Below are positions 1 through 5,331 of a stretch of 5,422 nucleotides of DNA, piece after piece. Origin of the DNA: an uncultured Altererythrobacter sp. (lineage in GTDB: Bacteria; Pseudomonadota; Alphaproteobacteria; Sphingomonadales; Sphingomonadaceae). A model generated the notes under the pieces. The model worked only from the letters and a program-made list of their open reading frames with translations. It ran no database searches and was not told the origin of the DNA. The stretch is from contig CALLIO010000299.1 of assembly GCA_938009055.1 (NCBI GenBank), positions 1 to 5,422 of the forward strand, written 5' to 3'. Both the position numbers and the translations under genes were made by a program. Positions within the stretch are counted from its first letter, which is position 1. The number at the start of each line of letters is the position of its first letter.

Positions 1-12
1 TGCTTGTCCTTT

Positions 13-1971
13 TCAGCTCATTTTCTTGAGCAACCAGGAGAATTGCTCGCCGCCGCGCGAGGCAATGCCTTCGACGACCAATTGTTCAATCGGGTGCGGC
101 TTGCCTTCGCCATCGACCCACATGCTTTCTTCCAGCGAAACCTTGGCAAGCGCACTTGCGCCATCGCCACTGGCAAGGCGGAATTGCCACAAGGCTCCAT
201 TGGGCAAGACCAGACTTGCCCCGCGCTTATCTTCTGACACGCGCGCTTCGATATGCTGGCCCAGATGGAAGCGGATTGCATAGCCAATCTTGCCGCGCTT
301 GGCGCGCTTGGCTGATGGCAGCAGATAATCCTCGCCGCGCAATTCATCGCCATCATTGCTGAGCATCAACATCCGGCGGTGCATGAGAGCAAAGCGGGCC
401 GCATAGCCATCATGGCTGGCTTCAACCTTGGTCGCCTCACCGCCCTTTTGCGTGACATTGCGGCGGTCGACTTCGACCATCTCGACACCCTTGCCGAGCT
501 TACCCTTGATAAGCACAGCGGTGGAATTGGCATTGTCGAGCACCATGGTGGAATGGGCTGCCGTGGCGCGCAGACCTTGCTCGATCCGCGTTGGCACTTG
601 TCCGCCCGCCAGACCCGAACCGCCGCAATTGACGATCAAGCGATGCGCGCCGTCAGACATTTCGAACGCCAAAGTCGAGGCACAACCAAACCGGGCATAG
701 CGCGCCCGCGGCGGCGGCGCTGCGTCAAATTGCACAGTCGTCTTGCCGCCCGTCATCCGCTGGAAGCCCCATTGGCGAATGTCTTTCAATGGGCGCGTGC
801 GCACGCCGCTGGCGTCAATCAGTGCTGCGACTTGATCGGCACTGGTTGCAGCGCCGCCTTGCCAGCTGCCCAATCCGCCATCTCCGTGGCGCAGTGCAAG
901 CAGTGGGGGAACCAGCAATTCGCGCATCGTGTCGAGCGAGGCTGGCATTTCTTCGCCAGCTGCCTCGTAACAAGCCTTAAGCTCGACCAGCAAAGCAATC
1001 GCATCCATTTGCGCCAATGGGCTGCGCGAAAGCACGCCGCCATCTTCAGCGACCAGATCGCCCAGAGCTTTCAGCAATCCTGCTTCGCCAAACAAGCGGC
1101 GCGGGCGGCCATCGGGCAGCAGCAATCCAGCAGCGGTAATCCCAGCCCATCCAGCAATCTCGCCCAGCCGATCATTTTCGCGGGGAGTCTGGAAGTCCAG
1201 ATGGCGCGCATTGATTTCAATCGCGGCGAGAAGATCGGAGCGTAGGGTGGCACTATCGCCGGACAAAAGCAGCGGCGCATGGGCGAGCCATGCCAGCAAG
1301 CGGTTGCCCGTATTCTCAACCTTCCAAGCATCGCTTTTGTCAGGCTTCGCATTCACTTTGAGCCAAGCTTCGCACACGCGCTCTGCTGTGGGCGCGCATT
1401 GTTCGCGCGGGCCGCAAATTGCTAGATCGCGCAGCCAGCTAAAACCGTGAATTACGCGCTCGAACGGAGGAGTTAGCCGGCCTTGAGCAGGCGCAAAGTC
1501 CATTTGCGCAATCGGGGCTTTCACGCCGTGGATCAGGAAATGGCCTGCACGCAAAGCCATGCCAGCCGTGCGGTCGCCGATCAGCGGGCTTTTAACCGTG
1601 GCCAAAATGCGGGTTTGCTTGGGCTTGCGAAAGGGCGCAGCCAGCGTCGATCCCGGCACGCCGATGCGATAGGCAAAGCGCATCAGCCGCTCTGCCGGGC
1701 CAGCAGAAGGCGGGTCAAAATCGGCAAGGGTCAGCGCGCGCGAAGCGGCGATTTGCTCCGACCCATCCCAATGCGAACCATCGGCTTTTTTGGTGGTCTT
1801 ATCAGGCGCATCAGCCAGCGGCTGATCATCATCGCTTTTGAGCGGGATCGCCTTTTCATCCGCTGGAGCTTTGGCCTGTGCGTCTGGTTTGGATGGAGCA
1901 TCAGCGGTGTCTTCGAACAGATCCGCTTCGCTGGTATTATCTCCACCTTTTGGGAATAGCGTGTCGGTCAT
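13..1971 (-). CDS. Heparinase II/III family protein (polysaccharide-lyase-like), no signal peptide
   Basis: A 652-residue protein with the two-part build of heparinase II/III-like proteins. Residues about 90-390 form an Ala/Leu-rich helical stretch expected to be the alpha/alpha toroid, with family-like segments such as RLTPPFERVIHGFSWLRDL (165-183), NTGNRLLAWLAHAPLLLSG (220-238) and the DGG-SRSP segment near 310-318. Residues about 400-650 form the beta-rich C-terminal heparinase domain, with AAHSTMVLDN (471-480), HDGYAARF (520-527), RGEDYLLP (545-552) and the tail segment LEESMWVDGEGKPHP (613-627). Known relatives cleave acidic polysaccharides by beta-elimination, but the substrate cannot be read here and catalysis is not shown. 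There is no signal peptide or membrane segment, so the sequence predicts a cytoplasmic protein, odd for a polysaccharide lyase. The first 70 or so residues are an acidic, Asp/Ala/Lys-rich, probably disordered extension. The start is fixed by a 4-base ATGA overlap with rpe and by AAGGGGG four bases before the ATG (1976-1982). The gene ends just inside the window, and no terminator is visible in the 12 bases left. The family is fairly sure; the activity is not. Confidence 0.85.
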   Translation of the reverse strand: MTDTLFPKGGDNTSEADLFEDTADAPSKPDAQAKAPADEKAIPLKSDDDQPLADAPDKTTKKADGSHWDGSEQIAASRALTLADFDPPSAGPAERLMRFAYRIGVPGSTLAAPFRKPKQTRILATVKSPLIGDRTAGMALRAGHFLIHGVKAPIAQMDFAPAQGRLTPPFERVIHGFSWLRDLAICGPREQCAPTAERVCEAWLKVNAKPDKSDAWKVENTGNRLLAWLAHAPLLLSGDSATLRSDLLAAIEINARHLDFQTPRENDRLGEIAGWAGITAAGLLLPDGRPRRLFGEAGLLKALGDLVAEDGGVLSRSPLAQMDAIALLVELKACYEAAGEEMPASLDTMRELLVPPLLALRHGDGGLGSWQGGAATSADQVAALIDASGVRTRPLKDIRQWGFQRMTGGKTTVQFDAAPPPRARYARFGCASTLAFEMSDGAHRLIVNCGGSGLAGGQVPTRIEQGLRATAAHSTMVLDNANSTAVLIKGKLGKGVEMVEVDRRNVTQKGGEATKVEASHDGYAARFALMHRRMLMLSNDGDELRGEDYLLPSAKRAKRGKIGYAIRFHLGQHIEARVSEDKRGASLVLPNGALWQFRLASGDGASALAKVSLEESMWVDGEGKPHPIEQLVVEGIASRGGEQFSWLLKKMS

Positions 1972-2630
1972 GCCGCCCCCTTCAATGCTGCAATATTGGC
2001 TGCGTAGTGATCGGGCCCACCCTTGAACGTGGCAGAGCCTGCGACCAGCACATCGGCGCCCGCATCAACGCACAGACGCGCGGTTTCAGGATTGACCCCG
2101 CCATCCACTTCCAGATGAATCGGGTGGCTTTGCGCTTCGATCAAAGTGCGAATGCGCTCGACCTTTTTAAGCTGCGAATGGATAAAGCTTTGCCCGCCAA
2201 ATCCGGGATTGACGCTCATCACCAGAACCAGATCAGCCAGATCAATCAGATTGTCTAACACTTCAACCGGCGTGCCCGGATTGAGCACCACGCCCGCCTT
2301 GATCCCCTTGGCCTTGATCGCTTGCAAGGTGCGATGCGCATGCGGGCCAGCTTCGGGGTGGATGGTGATGATATCCGCCCCTGCATCGGCAAAGGCATCA
2401 ATGTAAGGATCAACCGGCGAAATCATCAGATGGACATCGAACGGCTTTTTGGTGTGCGGCCGCAAAGCCTTCACTACATCAGGGCCGATTGTAAGGTTGG
2501 GGACATAATGCCCGTCCATCACATCGATATGGATCCAATCGCAGCCCGCCTCGTCAATGCTACGCACTTCTGCACCAAGCTGGGCAAAGTCCGCAGACAG
2601 TATCGAGGGGGAAATGAGCGGTGTGGCCAT
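1968..2630 (-). CDS. rpe: Ribulose-phosphate 3-epimerase
   Basis: Interconverts D-ribulose 5-phosphate and D-xylulose 5-phosphate in the pentose phosphate pathway (and the Calvin cycle where present); a cytosolic, metal-dependent TIM barrel. Every family signature is visible (numbering from the start chosen here): SPSILSADF at the N-terminus, HIDVMDGHYVPN with metal ligand His34 and catalytic Asp36, DVHLM with metal ligand His67, the phosphate-site region VMSVNPGFGGQSF, and EVDGGVN with catalytic Asp176, then AGSATFK. From the ATG at 2630 the protein is 220 residues, the usual family length, begins Met-Ala-Thr-Pro-Leu-Ile-Ser-Pro-Ser, and has GGGA nine bases upstream. The frame stays open to an ATG at 2657 (229 residues, with another ATG at 2645), but those starts add a non-family N-terminus and lack a clear Shine-Dalgarno sequence. 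It is the first gene of a two-gene unit with the heparinase-like gene (4-base overlap) and is transcribed away from the intergenic region that carries the DnaA boxes. Identity is very secure; the exact start is less so. Confidence 0.97.
   Translation of the reverse strand: MATPLISPSILSADFAQLGAEVRSIDEAGCDWIHIDVMDGHYVPNLTIGPDVVKALRPHTKKPFDVHLMISPVDPYIDAFADAGADIITIHPEAGPHAHRTLQAIKAKGIKAGVVLNPGTPVEVLDNLIDLADLVLVMSVNPGFGGQSFIHSQLKKVERIRTLIEAQSHPIHLEVDGGVNPETARLCVDAGADVLVAGSATFKGGPDHYAANIAALKGAA
1976..1982 (-). promoter_or_regulatory. Ribosome binding site of the heparinase-like gene, inside the rpe 3' end
   Basis: Read on the minus strand this is AAGGGGG, four bases before the ATG at 1971. It lies within the last codons of rpe (Lys-Gly-Ala-Ala-stop). 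Together with the ATGA stop/start overlap it supports translational coupling and fixes the start of the downstream gene despite its unusual acidic N-terminus. Confidence 0.55.
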
Positions 2631-2878
2631 GCTTGTAAGTCCCATTTGGGCGAGCATTAGCGACTACGGTGCGGGCGAATCGCCGACAAGCGGCTGAAAC
2701 CCCTTATCCACACGCCTTATCCACACGAGCGCCGATCCGCGCTGCGCAGCTGAACGCTCCAAAATCAGTCAATTCAGCCACAATTCAGGGGGCTTATGGC
2801 AAAACACATGCAGAAATGACGGGGGCATGGGCGCGATTCTCTTTACACTCGCGCTTGCGCACTCAGCACACATATTGG
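2631..2878. other. Divergent intergenic region between rpe and the DUF2141 gene
   Basis: This is the only sizeable gap in the window. It should contain the promoters of both flanking genes, but I see no convincing -35/-10 pair on either strand. The best minus-strand guess is TTGTCG, 17 bases, then TAGTCG, which is weak. Toward the plus gene there is a TTTACA at 2842-2847 with no good partner. It contains a tandem 13-base repeat with DnaA boxes (2702-2727), GANTC sites (the CcrM methylation motif in alphaproteobacteria) at 2677-2681 and 2835-2839, a 10-base palindrome GCTGCGCAGC at 2741-2750, and a slightly AT-richer stretch at 2759-2787. The GANTC count is about what chance gives. No TTAA-N7-TTAA (CtrA-type) site was seen, and no RNA gene is recognisable. 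Confidence 0.6.
2702..2727. promoter_or_regulatory. Tandem pair of perfect DnaA boxes in a 13-base direct repeat
   Basis: CCTTATCCACACG occurs twice back to back with no mismatch (2702-2714 and 2715-2727). Each copy contains TTATCCACA, a perfect match to the high-affinity DnaA box (2704-2712 and 2717-2725), in the same orientation and 13 bases apart. The pair lies about 75-100 bases upstream of the preferred rpe start and about 150 bases upstream of the DUF2141 start. Likely roles are DnaA-controlled transcription of one or both genes, or DnaA titration. A replication origin is less likely, because I found no further full boxes in the window and no strong AT-rich unwinding element. The sequence match is certain; DnaA binding is inference. 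Confidence 0.6.
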
Positions 2879-3415
2879 ATGAAACAGCCCATGCCTTTGG
2901 CACTGAAACAATCTGCAACCACGTTTAGCGTCGCCGCTTTTGGCGCGCTGGCTGCGGCATTGGCGCTGGGCATCACCGCACCTGCCGCTGAAGCGCAAGG
3001 CCAATATCGCCAGAAAATCAGCAACAATCTGTCCGCCTGTCGTGGTTCTGGCCCCGCTGTCAGAGTGACAGTGAAGGGCATCAAAAGCTCTGCTGGCAAA
3101 ATGCGCGTGCAAAGCTATCGCGGCACGAAAGCGGAATGGCTGCAAAAGGGCAAATGGATCAACCGGATCGAAGCGCCTGCGCGCGCGGGTTCGATGACCT
3201 TCTGCGTACCTGTGCCGGCCTCTGGTACTTACGGAATTGCCGTACGCCATGATGTGAACAGCAATGGCAAGACCGACATTCGCAAGGATGGCGGCGCGAT
3301 GAGCAACAATCCCTCGATCAATATCTTCAATCTGGGCAAGCCGAGCTATAAGAAAACCCGCTTCCAAGTGGGCCCGGGCGTGAAGGCGATCACGATCAAT
3401 ATGCGCTATATGTAA
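2879..3415 (+). CDS. Secreted DUF2141 domain-containing protein
   Basis: A 178-residue exported protein. Residues 1-39 are a standard Sec signal peptide: a short positive n-region (Lys2, Lys10), a hydrophobic core at about 15-33, and an Ala-Glu-Ala cleavage site before Gln40. The mature part matches the DUF2141 pattern: a beta strand VRVTVKGIKSSAGKMRVQSY (61-80), then GTYGIAVRHDVNSNGKTDI (116-134), SNNPSINIF (142-150), KPSYKKTRFQV (154-164) and a closing ITINMRYM. The loop Asp125-x-Asn127-x-Asn129-Gly-Lys-x-Asp133 resembles a DxNxNGxxD calcium-binding loop. Cys54 and Cys109 could form a disulfide in the periplasm. No biochemical function is established for the family and none is claimed. The frame is open back to 2669, but that region holds the DnaA boxes and would bury the signal peptide. 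The ATG at 2879 gives the most compact signal peptide, although no good Shine-Dalgarno sequence precedes it; ATGs at 2891 and 2816 are alternatives. The gene stands alone on the plus strand, convergent with the lipid operon. Confidence 0.88.
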   Translation: MKQPMPLALKQSATTFSVAAFGALAAALALGITAPAAEAQGQYRQKISNNLSACRGSGPAVRVTVKGIKSSAGKMRVQSYRGTKAEWLQKGKWINRIEAPARAGSMTFCVPVPASGTYGIAVRHDVNSNGKTDIRKDGGAMSNNPSINIFNLGKPSYKKTRFQVGPGVKAITINMRYM

Positions 3416-3442
3416 GCGCTATTACGGCGCGCTGCGGCGCTT
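3414..3442. terminator. Possible hairpin terminator between convergent genes
   Basis: AAGCGC at 3414-3419 can pair with GCGCTT at 3437-3442, followed on the plus strand by CTCTTT. A shorter alternative pairs AGCGC (3415-3419) with GCGCT (3429-3433). Only six bases separate the two convergent stop codons, so any terminator must overlap coding sequence, as this one does. The stem is short and the T-run poor, so this is weak. Confidence 0.25.
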
Positions 3443-4321
3443 CTCTTTCCATACCTGAAACAGAACCGCTGGCGCGCTGAGCACGGGATGCTTTTCGCGC
3501 CAAGGCGTGACTTTCACAGGCACGCCGGTATGCCGCTCGATCTTCCAAGCAGCATAGCGCCCTGCCCCTTCAAACGTAGTCGATGCTTTCAAAAGCCGCG
3601 CGATATTGAGCGCTTTGCCCAGCCGCTGGCGCCCCGCCCACCATTTGAGGCGAGACGCGCGCTCTTGCTTGGTCAATTGAGGCGACAATTGGCCGTTGTC
3701 CTCGCTGAACTCCAATCCCGCCGCTTCCCATGCCAAAGGCAACAGCCCGTCAAAATGGGCTTGATTCACCGAAAGGATCGAATCTTCACGCCCTGCTTTC
3801 TCCACCCGAAATTCAGCCTTGTACGTCGCGCGGAAAAGCGCGCGCCAATAATCATCGGCTGAGCCGCTTTTCGGCCCCAATGCAGCAGCCAGATGCGCAG
3901 CGGTTTGCGCTGCATCCGCGACAGCGCCCAGCACTGCTGCAGCTGCACCCTCATCGCGCTGCCAAATCAAAGCGCAAGGCTGAACGAACCGAGCCCAAAT
4001 CGTGGTATCGCGCGACCGGCCCGATGCTGCCTTGGCGAATTGTTCTAAAGACATTGTGGCGACTTTCGCGCGCACATCCTCGCCCGCAATCCGCGCCTCG
4101 TGATAGCTGACAAGCGGCCAGATACGCTCAACTTGTGGCCCTTCAGTCAGCACGTAATAATCGAGCACGCCTTCAAGCGATCCTGTGCGCAAGTTTGATC
4201 CGTAAAACAGCACGGCCAGCGCGCCTTTTGTCTCGCTTGCCAATGCTTCAGCAAATCCGGCAATTGCAGGATCGACTGCGCGCGCAAATTGCGCTGTGAT
4301 CCGCTCTTCCAACCCGCTCAT
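3422..4321 (-). CDS. Tam41/MMP37-like phosphatidate cytidylyltransferase (putative)
   Basis: A 299-residue soluble protein without signal peptide or membrane segment. The layout of its first 200 residues resembles mitochondrial Tam41, which makes CDP-diacylglycerol from phosphatidic acid and CTP. In order: LFYGSNLRTG (38-47), matching the Tam41 nucleotidyltransferase YGSG loop; VLDYYVLTEGP (52-62), matching its (M/V)LDF strand and carrying the likely metal-binding Asp54; WARFVQPCALIW (109-120), in the place of Tam41's YxAGRLxKPV segment; an Ala-rich helix (124-147); and YWRALFRATYKAEFRVEKAG (158-177), in the place of the SYxGDFRM region, followed by SVNQAHFDGLL (184-194). The HYS motif I recall from eukaryotic Tam41 is not obvious; SYHEAR (72-77) lies in that region. 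Residues about 210-299 are an extra basic/aromatic C-terminal part (KIERHTGVPVKVTPW, 260-274) that I do not place in the eukaryotic enzyme. The start overlaps the stop of the upstream diacylglycerol kinase-like gene by 4 bases (ATGA), with no separate Shine-Dalgarno sequence, implying coupled translation. That partner makes the expected substrate type, which supports the assignment. The match was made by eye; a generic nucleotidyltransferase-fold protein is the alternative. Confidence 0.65.
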   Translation of the reverse strand: MSGLEERITAQFARAVDPAIAGFAEALASETKGALAVLFYGSNLRTGSLEGVLDYYVLTEGPQVERIWPLVSYHEARIAGEDVRAKVATMSLEQFAKAASGRSRDTTIWARFVQPCALIWQRDEGAAAAVLGAVADAAQTAAHLAAALGPKSGSADDYWRALFRATYKAEFRVEKAGREDSILSVNQAHFDGLLPLAWEAAGLEFSEDNGQLSPQLTKQERASRLKWWAGRQRLGKALNIARLLKASTTFEGAGRYAAWKIERHTGVPVKVTPWREKHPVLSAPAVLFQVWKEKRRSAP

Positions 4322-5331
4322 GCTGGCTTGACGAATTCGAGCAATGGCCCCTCGCGCACTTCGTAAGTGCCTGCGTCATAGGCTTCGCCATCGAGGATGA
4401 AACGGTCGGAAAAGCGCGCTTCAAATTGATCTGTGGCCACTTGATGGAAACCGCGCTCTGCCATGTTGGGGATCGCCTTGCCACGAAACAGGCTAGGCAG
4501 ACGCAGCAAGCTTGAACGGCTTGGCTGGTCGAGCACTGCCATCTTTAGGCCATCCACATGCGGCCCAAACGGCTTGATCCCCGCGGGGAAATTTTCAAGC
4601 GTCGAAGCAAACAGTAGCTGCCGCCATTCAGCTTCGCCCAGCCCTGAATGCACCATTGGTTTGCGCTCTTGGCCCAAACGAATGTCCATCTTCGCACCCT
4701 TGCGCCAGATATTGCTGCGCGAGCCGAGGAAGGTTTGAAGCACAGTCCAAAACGTTGTCACACTCACTGCCAGCGCATTGAATGCGCCCAGCTTATGCGC
4801 GCCTTGGCCAGCGCTGATTGCGATGGTGAAGACGCCAGCGCCCATAATAAAACCATAGAGCGGTTTTGCATCAGCATGAGCATCCACATCTGCATCGGCA
4901 TCTTTCCGGCGCACAACGAGCGGACGGCGTTTGACGCGGCCACCATTACGGTAAGCATCAATCGCGCCTTGCAACGACCAATCCTTGGGCGCTTCCAGAT
5001 CCACTGTTAGCGCATTGGTCTTGCCCTTGGGCAGAACAGCAATTGTCGGCCAATCCTCGCCAAACACATCGCAGCCAGCTGTCAGCACATCGCGCACTGT
5101 GCCATCGCCGCCATTGATGACGAGCAAATCGATCCCGCGCTTGGCGAAATTTTCAAGCGCTGCTGGCAATTGCGAGCGAGCGCCAGGCTGGGAAACATAG
5201 ACACGGGGCGCGGGGTTAGCGTCGAGATCCTGCCCCTTATTGCGGTGCGAGCGCGGGTTATAGATTACGCCCACGCGCGGCGCATCGCCCGCAGCCTGCT
5301 GGTGGCTTGTGTCAGAAGGATCGCTCGACAT
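4318..5331 (-). CDS. Diacylglycerol kinase catalytic domain (DagK/LCB5 family) lipid kinase
   Basis: A 337-residue cytosolic or peripheral lipid kinase of the DgkB/YegS/LCB5 superfamily, expected to transfer the ATP gamma-phosphate to a lipid hydroxyl, most simply diacylglycerol to give phosphatidic acid. The N-terminal catalytic domain (about 18-140) shows VGVIYNPRS (20-28), LLVINGGDGTVRDVLT (69-84) with the hallmark GGDGT at 74-78, and LPKGKTNALT (100-109) in the place of the usual PxGTxN loop. The C-terminal beta-sandwich domain runs from about 157 (YGFIMGAGVF) to the end, with the conserved FILDGEAYDA (311-320) carrying the DGE motif that includes the likely catalytic acid. An Asp/Ala repeat at 144-155 sits at the junction of the two domains. 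The Lys103 in the GKTN loop departs from the usual Thr. The first 17 residues are hydrophilic and probably flexible. It is translationally coupled to the Tam41-like gene (4-base overlap). Its start overlaps an upstream open frame by 20 bases, and the Shine-Dalgarno sequence is weak. The family is certain; the lipid substrate is not. Confidence 0.9.
   Translation of the reverse strand: MSSDPSDTSHQQAAGDAPRVGVIYNPRSHRNKGQDLDANPAPRVYVSQPGARSQLPAALENFAKRGIDLLVINGGDGTVRDVLTAGCDVFGEDWPTIAVLPKGKTNALTVDLEAPKDWSLQGAIDAYRNGGRVKRRPLVVRRKDADADVDAHADAKPLYGFIMGAGVFTIAISAGQGAHKLGAFNALAVSVTTFWTVLQTFLGSRSNIWRKGAKMDIRLGQERKPMVHSGLGEAEWRQLLFASTLENFPAGIKPFGPHVDGLKMAVLDQPSRSSLLRLPSLFRGKAIPNMAERGFHQVATDQFEARFSDRFILDGEAYDAGTYEVREGPLLEFVKPA
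4868..4903. repeat. Imperfect six-fold hexamer repeat encoding an Asp-Ala tract
   Basis: Six consecutive hexamers of the form GCATCN (variants GCATCA, GCATGA, GCATCC, ACATCT, GCATCG, GCATCT on the plus strand) lie inside the lipid kinase gene. On the minus strand they encode Asp-Ala-Asp-Ala-Asp-Val-Asp-Ala-His-Ala-Asp-Ala (residues 144-155). The unit is six bases, so gain or loss of copies keeps the frame. It maps to the hinge between the two kinase domains, where length variation would be tolerated. Confidence 0.6.

Noticed and set aside
379..1245. Long plus-strand open frame of 288 codons
   Set aside because: It lies wholly opposite the heparinase-like gene, its translation is Arg/His/Gln/Ser-rich with no recognisable domain, and the minus-strand protein matches a known family throughout.
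1483..1959. Plus-strand open frame of 158 codons
   Set aside because: Antisense shadow of the heparinase-like N-terminal half; the translation is low quality and Arg-rich, with no start context.
2741..2750. Perfect palindrome GCTGCGCAGC as an operator
   Set aside because: Short GC-rich palindromes are common in sequence of this composition, and it matches no operator I recognise.
2796..2819. Tiny upstream frame (Met-Ala-Lys-His-Met-Gln-Lys) after a GGGGG run, its stop overlapping an ATG in frame with the DUF2141 gene
   Set aside because: Seven codons with no attenuator-like hairpin or diagnostic codon run; easily a chance occurrence, though it would matter if translation really began at 2816.
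2669..2878. N-terminal extension of the DUF2141 frame to an ATG at 2669
   Set aside because: It would add 70 residues of non-protein-like sequence ahead of a textbook signal peptide and run through the DnaA-box repeat.
2631..2878. Chromosomal replication origin
   Set aside because: Only two full DnaA boxes, no strong AT-rich unwinding element, and no dnaA, dnaN, hemE, parA or gidA neighbours in the window.
2843..3367. Minus-strand open frame of 174 codons
   Set aside because: Antisense to the DUF2141 gene, which has a clear signal peptide and family motifs; the antisense product has no recognisable features.
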